Made by a program: the position numbers and the translations under genes. The notes under the pieces were generated by a model. That model saw nothing but the letters and a program-made list of their open reading frames with translations. It did no database searches and was not told where the DNA came from. Source: Syntrophomonadaceae bacterium (GTDB lineage: Bacteria; Bacillota; Dethiobacteria; DTU022). From it: a stretch of DNA of 6,147 bases. The stretch is taken from NCBI GenBank assembly GCA_007126465.1, contig SLBE01000152.1, positions 1 through 6,147 of the forward strand. Direction: 5' to 3'. Shown here piece after piece: positions 1 to 4,912 of the stretch (its first letter is position 1; each line of letters starts with the position of its first letter).

Positions 1-76
1 CTGAAATTAGCAGACGCGTTCGCAACTCTGCAAGATGCTCAAGTATGGGCATAGTGCCGTCAATATTTTTGCTCAC
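1..76 (-). CDS. tatC: Sec-independent protein translocase TatC, N-terminal fragment
   Basis: Partial gene: 25 codons are visible from a GTG start at 76-74, and the rest lies beyond the left edge of the window. The encoded start contains PILEHLAELRTRLLIS, which matches the cytoplasmic N-terminus of TatC. There, the conserved H-L-x-E-L-R-x-R-L stretch helps bind the twin-arginine signal peptide; Glu17 here corresponds to the functionally important Glu15 of E. coli TatC. TatC is the polytopic membrane receptor of the Tat pathway, which exports folded proteins with TatA. It follows two tatA genes on the same strand, a typical Gram-positive tat operon. An in-frame TGA lies a short way upstream, so GTG is the most upstream start available. 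The nearest Shine-Dalgarno, GGAGG, is about 12 bases away, longer than usual, and lies in a hairpin. ATG at codon 9 is an alternative start but has no ribosome binding site. Identification is from short but distinctive sequence plus context. Confidence 0.87.
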   Translation of the reverse strand, partial: MSKNIDGTMPILEHLAELRTRLLIS

Positions 77-111
77 CCTGGCTGAATACCTCCAGGTATT
101 CCCTCATTCAT
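73..111 (-). other. 12-codon mini-ORF overlapping the tatC start
   Basis: ATG at 111-109 opens a 12-codon frame (MNEGIPGGIQPG) that ends in TGA at 75-73. This stop overlaps the tatC GTG start in the four bases GTGA. The frame runs straight through the hairpin that holds the tatC ribosome binding site. Such an overlap could couple translation of the mini-ORF to tatC, but no Shine-Dalgarno sequence is visible before the ATG, so it may be chance. Confidence 0.2.
84..101 (-). promoter_or_regulatory. Hairpin enclosing the tatC ribosome binding site
   Basis: On the minus strand this is GAATACCTGGAGGTATTC, a perfect 18-base palindrome. It would fold as a 7-bp stem with a TGGA loop. The GGAGG that serves as the tatC ribosome binding site spans the loop and the 3' arm, so the folded RNA would hide part of it. 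No T-run follows, which argues against a terminator. A regulatory role is inferred; only the palindrome and its overlap with GGAGG are seen. Confidence 0.5.
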
Positions 112-160
112 GTGTAGGGCTACCAATGGGTTGGGAAAACTTAGTTCAAGAATTGCAGCT

Positions 161-349
161 TTATTCTTTGGGATCTGAATTAGAAGTAGCTGATTCGTCT
201 GAACCGGAATCACCTTTCAGGCCATCTTTAAGTTCAACTACACTTTTTCCAATAGCCTTGGCCAGCTCAGGCAGCCTTTTCGCACCAAAGATCAGCAAAA
301 TCAATGCTAATATAAGTATTATCTCTGTCGGTCCGATTCTTCCAAGCAT
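161..349 (-). CDS. tatA: Twin-arginine translocase subunit TatA (second copy)
   Basis: 62-residue TatA/E-family protein, the pore-forming or membrane-thinning component of the Tat exporter of folded proteins. It has the family layout in order: a short N-terminus with the polar Pro-Thr-Glu at 7-9, one membrane helix (about 8-21), the Phe22-Gly23 hinge, an amphipathic helix starting KRLPELAKAIGKS, and a polar Ser/Asp/Glu-rich tail. The usual FGP hinge reads FGA here. It lacks the longer tail typical of TatB, fitting Gram-positive systems where TatA does both jobs. AAGGAGG lies 7 bases before the ATG. It sits between the other tatA, 90 bases upstream, and tatC, 84 bases downstream, and may have its own promoter at 410-438. 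Confidence 0.93.
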   Translation of the reverse strand: MLGRIGPTEIILILALILLIFGAKRLPELAKAIGKSVVELKDGLKGDSGSDESATSNSDPKE

Positions 350-409
350 GTTAAATCCTCCTTAAAATAGAGAATCATTAATTACACATTACTATTTAAC
401 AGCTAATCT

Positions 410-438
410 ATATTACAAAGCATACCATAATCAGTCAA
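410..438 (-). promoter_or_regulatory. Putative sigma-A promoter between the two tatA genes
   Basis: TTGACT (438-433) and TAATAT (415-410) are separated by 17 bases on the minus strand. The -35 box matches five of six consensus bases, while the -10 keeps only the key A2 and T6. Predicted transcription start is near 403, giving a leader of about 50 bases before the downstream tatA. It would let the second tatA and tatC be transcribed separately from the first tatA. Confidence 0.45.
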
Positions 439-439
439 G

Positions 440-649
440 CTAAGATTTATTATTCTCTTTATCATCAAGACTGATGTCTTTCTCATCAAAAGTTATACTG
501 TCTTTAAGATCTTTAGTTGCTTTGCGAAACTCTTTTAGCCCATTGCCGATCGAACGGCCCAGTTCCGGCAACTTAGCAGGACCAAATATAATCAATGCCA
601 CTGCCAGGACGAGCATGATTTCCCACAGGCCTATTTTTCCGCCAATCAA
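440..649 (-). CDS. tatA: Twin-arginine translocase subunit TatA (first copy, TTG start)
   Basis: 69-residue TatA-family protein. It has a membrane helix (about residues 7-20, GLWEIMLVLAVALIIFG), the invariant-type hinge Phe-Gly-Pro, the amphipathic-helix start AKLPELGRSIGNGLKEF, and a charged tail rich in Asp and Lys. The start chosen is TTG at 649-647, because GGAGGTG lies 8 bases upstream and the resulting N-terminus (MIGGKIGLWE) has the usual TatA length. An in-frame ATG at 679 would add ten residues but has no ribosome binding site. It is the first gene of the tat operon, followed by a second tatA and tatC. The two TatA proteins differ clearly along their length, so this is an old paralogue pair. 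It could have a TatB-like role, but its short length favours TatA. Confidence 0.92.
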   Translation of the reverse strand: MIGGKIGLWEIMLVLAVALIIFGPAKLPELGRSIGNGLKEFRKATKDLKDSITFDEKDISLDDKENNKS

Positions 650-655
650 TCTGTT

Positions 656-662
656 CACCTCC
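656..662 (-). promoter_or_regulatory. Ribosome binding site fixing the TTG start of tatA
   Basis: GGAGGTG on the minus strand, with the GGAGG core 8 bases before the TTG codon at 649. No comparable site precedes the upstream ATG at 679, so this site decides the start. Confidence 0.8.
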
Positions 663-709
663 GTGAAAACAACAATCATCTAATACCGCTATATTTTTTA
701 CCGTATATC

Positions 710-715
710 ATTATA
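710..715 (-). promoter_or_regulatory. Possible -10 box for the tat operon
   Basis: A perfect TATAAT on the minus strand, about 60 bases before the first tatA start. No good -35 hexamer is found at 16-18 bases spacing, and there is no extended -10 TG. The position suits an operon promoter, but the evidence is the single hexamer. Confidence 0.28.
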
Positions 716-772
716 GCTTATATCGGACATAAAAGCGACAGGTTGCAACATTTTTTTCTTCACCCGCCCGGC

Positions 773-812
773 AAAAACAAGCTAACCTTCATTCTCTTAA
801 CTTATTGAAGGT
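773..812 (-). terminator. Possible intrinsic terminator after the DUF2937 gene
   Basis: On the minus strand ACCTTCA (791-785 region on the opposite arm) pairs perfectly with TGAAGGT to form a 7-bp stem (arms 806-812 and 785-791, 14-base loop). The stem is followed by TAGCTTG and five Ts ending at 773. The large loop, AT-rich stem and gap before the T-run make it weak. It is well placed to separate the DUF2937 gene from the tat operon. Confidence 0.33.
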
Positions 813-876
813 CTTCTAATAATTAGCGGGTAAAAGCCACATAATCAGGAGACAGCTCCCAGGAAGGTTTGTATTT

Positions 877-1464
877 TCAGCCCTGCCTATTGTGATGGTA
901 CTTCTCCAGTTCCGTGGGTCCGTTACCTTTCTTTCTTCTTGCGTTTATTGCTTTTACCGGGACGGCAACTGCGGTTTTACAAAGAACATACAACCCCCAT
1001 CCTAAAAGCAAACCGGCTGCAGCATAAGTCAGGCCTTCCACGGTGGTCGGAACCCCCGGCATGAAATTCTCCCAGGTTCCCGCCGCGATATCCCAGTCAA
1101 CTTCTCTCATAAAAACAAACCAGCGGTTATAAATTGTAGCATCCTGCATTGCGTGGTAAGACTGTTCCAGGGTATCCACCCTGTTCACCAGGTCCCGGAT
1201 GATCTCACCGGTAGAGACAAAAACTTCGCTCTCCGACTCCAGGTGCTCAGTTTTGTACTCCTCAAGAGACATATTTAAGCTATGGGCTGCCTGGATATAC
1301 TGATCGAGGGCCCGTCTGGCTTCATCAAGATGCCCGCCTAACCGCTGCATATACTGACCGTAAAACTGGGGAAACTGAGATAACGATACCGCTCCGAGCA
1401 CTGTAAAAAGGCGGTCGGCAATTCCATCCAGTAGTTTAATCGGGTGACGCAGCAGCTTCAACAT
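877..1464 (-). CDS. DUF2937-like membrane protein of unknown function
   Basis: 195-residue protein that I recognise as resembling the DUF2937 family, whose function is not known. An N-terminal weakly hydrophobic segment (about 18-32) leads into the family-typical stretch SQFPQFYGQYMQRLGGHLDEA (about 29-49, given here as key residues P32, Q40, R41, H45, E48). A long, mostly helical charged region follows (50-130). Then comes F134-M-P-G-V-P139 and a membrane helix (about 144-165) with the small-residue pattern AAAGLLLGWGLY. The tail (171-195) is basic. The start is ATG at 1464, because GGAGG lies 7 bases before it; a TTG at 1494 would add ten residues without a ribosome binding site. The gene stands alone between the tat operon and a decayed region, so context gives no role. 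Family assignment is from remembered motifs and should be confirmed by profile search. Confidence 0.75.
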   Translation of the reverse strand: MLKLLRHPIKLLDGIADRLFTVLGAVSLSQFPQFYGQYMQRLGGHLDEARRALDQYIQAAHSLNMSLEEYKTEHLESESEVFVSTGEIIRDLVNRVDTLEQSYHAMQDATIYNRWFVFMREVDWDIAAGTWENFMPGVPTTVEGLTYAAAGLLLGWGLYVLCKTAVAVPVKAINARRKKGNGPTELEKYHHNRQG

Positions 1465-1471
1465 TTCATTT

Positions 1472-1476
1472 CCTCC
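1472..1476 (-). promoter_or_regulatory. Ribosome binding site fixing the DUF2937 gene start
   Basis: GGAGG on the minus strand, 7 bases before ATG 1464. It lies inside the longer frame that starts at TTG 1494, which argues against that longer start. Confidence 0.8.
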
Positions 1477-1625
1477 ATAATTATTATACAGCAAAGTATC
1501 TGCTGTTAACTATTAACCCGGGGCCGGTTAAACTAGAGTATTTTATATTATAATTAAAATATAGAATTAAACAACATTTATCATACCCACCAACTTAAAG
1601 AAATTGCCCCTGAATAAATTATACC
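1477..1625. other. AT-rich spacer without a gene
   Basis: No reading frame with a credible start or recognisable product lies here. The stretch at about 1535-1570 is very AT-rich and probably holds the promoter for the leftward DUF2937 gene, but no convincing -35/-10 pair stands out. A TATAAT occurs at 1488-1483 on the minus strand with TTAACA 15 bases before it. That would place the transcript start almost on the ribosome binding site, so it is doubtful. Confidence 0.5.
1513..1531. repeat. Short inverted repeat upstream of the DUF2937 gene
   Basis: TTAACC (1513-1518) and GGTTAA (1526-1531) form a perfect 6-bp inverted repeat around a 7-base GC-rich centre (CGGGGCC). It lies about 50 bases before the DUF2937 start, where an operator would be expected, and stands out as a GC-rich core in AT-rich DNA. 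No T-run follows on either strand. Operator function is a guess. Confidence 0.35.
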
Positions 1626-1781
1626 ATGATGAAACATAATCAATCTCAGTATTCGGCCAAATGCAACTAGCAGATCCTGCAGGAATGCCGGGAAACTGCA
1701 AATGTCAAGGCAGGTAAACGTTTCAGTTCCAGCGAATTAGAAAGTATCAATAAAAGACCAGAAATTTATATCAGTATCTGA
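1626..1781 (+). pseudogene. Remnant of an IS OrfA-type transposase (N-terminal, in-frame stop)
   Basis: Starting at ATG 1626, one frame reads MMKHNQSQYSAKCN, then TAG (1668-1670), then QILQECRETANVKAGKRF and on to TGA at 1779. The part around YSAK..QILQECRET.NV resembles the start of helix-turn-helix transposases of the IS3 OrfA type, which typically run Y-S-x-E/K-F-K-x-x-I-L-x-E-x-x-E-T-G-N-V. Three single-base changes (Phe to Cys, Lys to Asn, Gln to stop) would explain the broken stretch. The similarity fades after NV, and the remaining 30 residues match nothing I know. No terminal repeats or orfB remain. The resemblance is from memory over about 25 residues, so it is tentative. Confidence 0.42.
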
Positions 1782-1794
1782 AGCTAGTTGTTTG

Positions 1795-1800
1795 TATAAT
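1795..1800 (+). promoter_or_regulatory. Possible -10 box for the crotonase gene
   Basis: A perfect TATAAT about 40 bases before the crotonase GTG start. No recognisable -35 box is found at 16-18 bases spacing. The position is right for a promoter, but the evidence is one hexamer in AT-rich DNA. Confidence 0.27.
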
Positions 1801-1823
1801 TGCCGGTTTACTCTATTTTCTTG

Positions 1824-1831
1824 AAAGGGTG
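1824..1831 (+). promoter_or_regulatory. Ribosome binding site deciding the crotonase start
   Basis: AAAGGGTG ends 9 bases before GTG 1841. Another in-frame GTG (1829) lies within this site and has no site of its own, so GTG 1841 is preferred. It gives the usual crotonase N-terminal length. Confidence 0.6.
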
Positions 1832-1840
1832 ATATTAAAG

Positions 1841-2297
1841 GTGGATAAAATTAAGGTAGAAACTGACGGCCATGTTTTGCTGGTCGGTTTTAATCGTCCA
1901 GATAAAATGAATGCTTTTGATCCGGAAATGTATATGCAGCTGGCCGAAGCGCTCGGAAAGTTGAATAATGATCATGAACTGCGCTGCGGTTTAATTTATG
2001 CCGAAGGTGAGAATTTTACATCAGGACTTGACATGGTTACCTGGGTTGATATTTTTAGTTCAGGCAGTTTCCCTGAATTACCGGAAGACCATTGTGAACC
2101 CTTCGGACTTGACGAAAGTAAAAGGGTTGGCAAGCCGCTGGTAATGGCTGCGCAGGGAATATGTTATACCATTGGGCTGGAATTAATGCTTGCAACTGAC
2201 ATCCGGGTCTCTGCAGCCGATCATGCAAAGCGAAGATGCCATGGAAGGGGTGCAATCATTTATTGAAAGGCGGCAGGCCCGGTTTAAAGGAAAATAA
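1841..2297 (+). pseudogene. Enoyl-CoA hydratase/isomerase (crotonase) gene with internal deletion
   Basis: The frame from GTG 1841 encodes a clear crotonase N-terminus: FNRPDKMNAFD (17-27), the first oxyanion-hole segment around FTSGLDM (59-65), and the second around QGICYTIGLELMLATDIRV (105-123). After about Ala-Asp (126-127) it runs out of frame and stops at 2264-2266. From 2229 another frame encodes SEDAMEGVQSFIERRQARFKGK and stops at 2295-2297, the expected C-terminal end of a crotonase. The gene has therefore lost roughly 105-115 residues (about 300 bases or more, inferred from the usual length near 255-260) and suffered a frameshift at the junction near 2220-2230. The lost part normally carries the catalytic glutamates and the trimer-forming helices, so the product should be inactive. 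The intact ancestor probably acted on a short acyl-CoA in fatty acid or aromatic degradation; the exact substrate cannot be told. Confidence 0.9.
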
Positions 2298-2373
2298 CCG
2301 TATTCCCTCTCTATATTCTTAACTATGAAGCAGCCCTATAATTAAAGCCCTTTTTAGATACAATAGAATTTCA

Positions 2374-3357
2374 TCATTCCTGTTCAGACAGACCGAGCTT
2401 GCTAAAAACTATTGGGGCAATCAAGGTTACCCACAGACCTCCTAAAAAGTAACGGATAAATCCGAGGATTGTCACCGCAGATGGAAGGACTCCGCCCAGT
2501 CCGACAATGATACCAAATAAAACAAGAACACCGATAATAACCTTTAAAAGCTGTTTACCCAGGGATCCTTTCACCGATGTTTTGATCTTTTCCTTTTCAA
2601 GAACATAGCCAAAAGAAGCGCCGGACAAATAACCTAAAATCTTCGGAGGATCTACACCCGGCAGTACTAATACCAGGAAAATCGGGACCGCAAGTGAGAG
2701 CACAAGCAGCAGGGGCATAGAATATTTATCCAGCAAGCCTTTTTCATAAAGCATATTACTCAGCCAAAGGAAAACCAGTAGAAAAGGTATGCCAAAAGCA
2801 AACCCGCCCAGGACATCGCCTAAAAAGTGATAGCCGAGAATCATCCTTGAGAATGAAACCAGGGCAATAATGGCAATTGCCCAGATCCAGAAACCCCTGC
2901 TCCTCAAGCGGACTGCCATGTAACCCCAAACTGTAACTGCAGTCAGGGTATGACCGCTCGGAAAAGCATAGCTACCTTCCGGATGCGTGACTCCTTCAAG
3001 GGGTGGCCGCTCCAGCAGGGTAATATCCTTGATCAGGTTGCTGTATGTCGCTGATGAAAGCAGGATAAAGGCAGTCCAAAAACCGAGGCTTTTATTAACG
3101 CACCAAATTAGCACACTAAAAAAAACCATGAAAAATTCGTCATCACCCAGGAAAGTAATCGCCCTGAAAATATACTCTAAAATCCCTGCCTGTAACACCT
3201 GGAGAGCTGAGATAATCTCCACGCTGCGAGTCAGCGGCCAGGCCAGAACCAGGAAGGCCGCTGAAATTACAGCAACAGCCAACCATATTTTTAAAGCCAT
3301 CGATTCTTTCGCCGGATCATCAGAAAAATAAGGACGTTTAACAGGATAAATATTCAT
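2374..3357 (-). CDS. PAP2-family membrane phosphatase with C-terminal membrane extension
   Basis: 327-residue integral membrane protein with all three PAP2 (type 2 phosphatidic acid phosphatase) signatures: K110-x6-R117-P118, P133-S-G-H136, and S170-R171-x5-H177-x3-D181. H177 is expected to be the phosphorylated nucleophile and H136 the proton donor. Such enzymes remove phosphate from lipid phosphates or diphosphates such as undecaprenyl diphosphate at the outer membrane face; the substrate here is unknown. Hydrophobic helices lie at about 23-41, 74-88, 92-107, 155-169 and 182-200. After the catalytic core about 125 residues follow with three or four more helices (about 214-233, 272-292, 295-320), more than a minimal PAP2 domain. 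ATG 3357 has AGGAGG 7 bases upstream, inside the end of the preceding DUF2007 gene. The genes are 2 bases apart, so translation is probably coupled. Confidence 0.93.
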   Translation of the reverse strand: MNIYPVKRPYFSDDPAKESMALKIWLAVAVISAAFLVLAWPLTRSVEIISALQVLQAGILEYIFRAITFLGDDEFFMVFFSVLIWCVNKSLGFWTAFILLSSATYSNLIKDITLLERPPLEGVTHPEGSYAFPSGHTLTAVTVWGYMAVRLRSRGFWIWAIAIIALVSFSRMILGYHFLGDVLGGFAFGIPFLLVFLWLSNMLYEKGLLDKYSMPLLLVLSLAVPIFLVLVLPGVDPPKILGYLSGASFGYVLEKEKIKTSVKGSLGKQLLKVIIGVLVLFGIIVGLGGVLPSAVTILGFIRYFLGGLWVTLIAPIVFSKLGLSEQE

Positions 3358-3359
3358 TT

Positions 3360-3620
3360 TTATTCCTCCTCATCTATTTGAAAATTACCAGCTTCAAATT
3401 CTTTTTGCAATTTTTTAGCCTCTTCTAAGAATGGCTCGGGTACCATCACCTGAACTTCCACTGCCAAACCGCCGATAACTCGCATTGCCCCTGTATAAGG
3501 ACTGCTGTCGGCCTTGATAGCCGGTATGCCGCGATCCTGCAAAAATCCACATATTATATCAGCTTCAACATCATTGGAAGCTTCCAGTAAAACTACCCAT
3601 TTATTATCCGTATTATCCAT
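3360..3620 (-). CDS. DUF2007-family small protein (putative signal-transducing protein)
   Basis: 86-residue soluble protein that I recognise as DUF2007-like. It shows W-V-V-L-L-E-A-S-N-D near the start, then E-A-D-I-I-C-G-F-L-Q-D-R-G-I-P-A-I (about 19-35), a Gly-Gly before V-E-V-Q-V-M-V-P, and a helix with E-E-A-K-K-L. This is the family's ferredoxin-like alpha/beta pattern. The family is annotated as putative signal-transducing proteins without a defined ligand. The start is ATG 3620, with AAGGGG 8 bases upstream; an ATG at 3653 would add eleven residues but has no ribosome binding site. The acidic C-terminus (DEEE) is encoded by codons that also form the ribosome binding site of the PAP2 gene. 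A functional link with that phosphatase is inferred only from this tight spacing. Confidence 0.82.
   Translation of the reverse strand: MDNTDNKWVVLLEASNDVEADIICGFLQDRGIPAIKADSSPYTGAMRVIGGLAVEVQVMVPEPFLEEAKKLQKEFEAGNFQIDEEE
3365..3370 (-). promoter_or_regulatory. PAP2 ribosome binding site inside the DUF2007 gene
   Basis: AGGAGG, formed by the last Glu codons of the DUF2007 gene, lies 7 bases before the PAP2 ATG. The DUF2007 stop codon lies between them, so ribosomes ending on DUF2007 are placed to restart on the PAP2 gene. Confidence 0.8.
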
Positions 3621-3628
3621 AGAATTTT

Positions 3629-3634
3629 CCCCTT
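3629..3634 (-). promoter_or_regulatory. Ribosome binding site deciding the DUF2007 start
   Basis: AAGGGG on the minus strand, 8 bases before ATG 3620. The upstream in-frame ATG at 3653 lacks any such site. Confidence 0.6.
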
Positions 3635-3714
3635 TTAAAAAGTAAAGTCGCATTTTAAGGTTAGCCTTTGATAGTTAAATTCTTTTTTCAACAAGGATAA
3701 TCCTGCATGTTAAT

Positions 3715-3743
3715 TTGACGCAAATGGCGGGTCAGATTATGAT
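3715..3743 (+). promoter_or_regulatory. Sigma-A-type promoter for queG
   Basis: TTGACG (3715-3720) and TATGAT (3738-3743) are separated by exactly 17 bases; each matches five of six consensus bases. Predicted transcription start is near 3750, giving a leader of about 27 bases before the queG ATG. This is the best promoter candidate in the window. No operator or preQ1-type riboswitch fits in so short a leader. Confidence 0.65.
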
Positions 3744-3776
3744 TAGGACAAGTATGGCAGAGAGGGCCGGATAAAT

Positions 3777-4895
3777 ATGATTATTACGAAGGATATTTTA
3801 ACAGCCGCCGCCCAGCAGGCCGGTGTCACAGAAATTGGAGCGGCACCCGCCGATCCACTGCTGGAAATGAAGGAAAAACTGGACCGGCGGCAGGCTGAAA
3901 ATAGAGCCACACCCTTTGAAGAACAGGATCCGGCAGCACGCCTTTCACCGGCAGACCTCCTGGATGGCTGCCTAAGCATCATAACCCTGGCATTGCCATA
4001 TACACCACCAGGCACCTTAATTCCACCGATGGAAAGCAACCTTTATGGCAAGGTGGCCCGCTGCGCAAGGTCAATAGACTATCACTTCATTATCGAAAAA
4101 AAAGCCGGCGAGGTTGTCGAAGCTTTAAAAAAAATAACAGACACGAGTTTTAAACATAAAATCCTGGCCGACCGCAGCCCCTTGCTGGAAAGAGAACTGG
4201 CCCGCAAGTCAGGCCTGGGCCTGATTGGTGAAAACTGTACGCTGATTAACAGGCGCTATGGATCCTATACGGCACTGGCTACCATCCTGGTTGACAGGCA
4301 GGTAGAGCCCGGCCCGGCAAACAATGAAAAATGTCTCAGCTGCGGGTGCTGTCGCGAGGCCTGTCCAGCCGGTGCCTTAATTGAGCCTTATATCATTAAC
4401 CCTCACCGCTGTATTTCCTACCTGACCCAGGCCGGCGGCCCGGTTCCGCTTGAAATGCGCCCGCTAATGGGAAGACACATCTACGGTTGCGACCTTTGCC
4501 AGGAAGCCTGCCCGCTCAACAAGCAGGCTGGACTTTCACCATATCCCGAGGCAGCCTTTGTTTTCTTCCCCGCGTATCCCCTGCTGCTCCCGCTTCTGCA
4601 GCTAACCCGTAAAGAATATGAACTTACTGTCGGCCTTTCCTCGGCCGGATGGCGGGGCAAAACTATTCTACAGCGTAATGCGGTGATTGCCCTGGGAAAT
4701 TGTAATGATTCGGACGCCATAAAGCTACTGGCCCTGCTTCTTGAAAATGATTCACGCCCGCTGATCAGGCAGCATACAGCCTGGGCACTGGGTAGAATTG
4801 GTGGAGGTAGGGCAGTTTTTGCCCTGGAAAAATCACGCCTAAAAGACCCTGAGGAAGTTGTGAAAAAAGAAGCGGAACAAGCACTTGATTATTAG
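3777..4895 (+). CDS. queG: Epoxyqueuosine reductase QueG
   Basis: 372-residue cytoplasmic enzyme for the last step of queuosine synthesis. It reduces epoxyqueuosine to queuosine at the wobble base of GUN-anticodon tRNAs, using cobalamin and two [4Fe-4S] clusters. The N-terminal DUF1730 region (about 1-170) has V93-A-R-C-A-R-S-I-D-Y-H103, D132-R-S-P-L-L-E-R (D132 matches the proposed catalytic Asp) and G-L-G-L-I-G151. The cluster region has eight cysteines: C186, C189, C192, C196-P, C212 (in CISYLTQ), C238, C241 and C245-P. Residues 290-372 form HEAT-like helical repeats (RNAVIALG and HTAWALGRIG) as in Bacillus QueG, expected to contact tRNA. Length is close to the Bacillus protein. One oddity is Glu152 where related proteins usually have Lys (G-K-N). 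A modest GAGGG lies 10 bases before the ATG. It is transcribed alone from its own promoter and ends 17 bases from the convergent proA stop. Confidence 0.95.
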   Translation: MIITKDILTAAAQQAGVTEIGAAPADPLLEMKEKLDRRQAENRATPFEEQDPAARLSPADLLDGCLSIITLALPYTPPGTLIPPMESNLYGKVARCARSIDYHFIIEKKAGEVVEALKKITDTSFKHKILADRSPLLERELARKSGLGLIGENCTLINRRYGSYTALATILVDRQVEPGPANNEKCLSCGCCREACPAGALIEPYIINPHRCISYLTQAGGPVPLEMRPLMGRHIYGCDLCQEACPLNKQAGLSPYPEAAFVFFPAYPLLLPLLQLTRKEYELTVGLSSAGWRGKTILQRNAVIALGNCNDSDAIKLLALLLENDSRPLIRQHTAWALGRIGGGRAVFALEKSRLKDPEEVVKKEAEQALDY

Positions 4896-4912
4896 CAATA
4901 AAGAAGCTTAAA

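Noticed and set aside
84..101. Palindrome as an intrinsic terminator between tatA and tatC
   Set aside because: No run of Ts follows on either strand, and the element overlaps the tatC ribosome binding site, so a translational role fits better.
45..365. Plus-strand frame of 106 codons
   Set aside because: It lies antisense to tatA and to the tatA-tatC spacer, has no ribosome binding site, and shows no recognisable domain.
1668..1670. In-frame TAG read through as an amino acid (pyrrolysine or suppression)
   Set aside because: The surrounding frame looks like a decayed transposase with other substitutions, so a plain nonsense mutation is the simpler reading.
1617..1801. AATTATAC (1617-1624) and GTATAATT (1794-1801) as terminal inverted repeats of the IS remnant
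   Set aside because: The match is only 8 AT-rich bases, does not extend, and is not paired with a target duplication. Chance is likely in this AT-rich spacer.
2055..2255. Minus-strand frame of 66 codons
   Set aside because: It is the shadow of the crotonase remnant on the opposite strand, with no start signal or known domain.
2987..3331. Plus-strand frame of 114 codons
   Set aside because: It is antisense to the PAP2 gene, whose catalytic motifs are all intact in the other strand.
3654..3714. Minus-strand promoter for the DUF2007-PAP2 unit (TTGTTG with TATCAA, or TTGCGT with TATCCT)
   Set aside because: Spacings are 15 and 18 bases with poor -10 boxes. A promoter must exist hereabouts, but I cannot choose one with confidence.
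3743..4039. Minus-strand frame of 98 codons over the queG start
   Set aside because: It is antisense to queG, rich in Ser/Arg/Ala as expected from a shadow frame, and would overlap the queG promoter.
4481..4720. Minus-strand frame of 79 codons
   Set aside because: It lies wholly antisense within queG and has no ribosome binding site or recognisable product.
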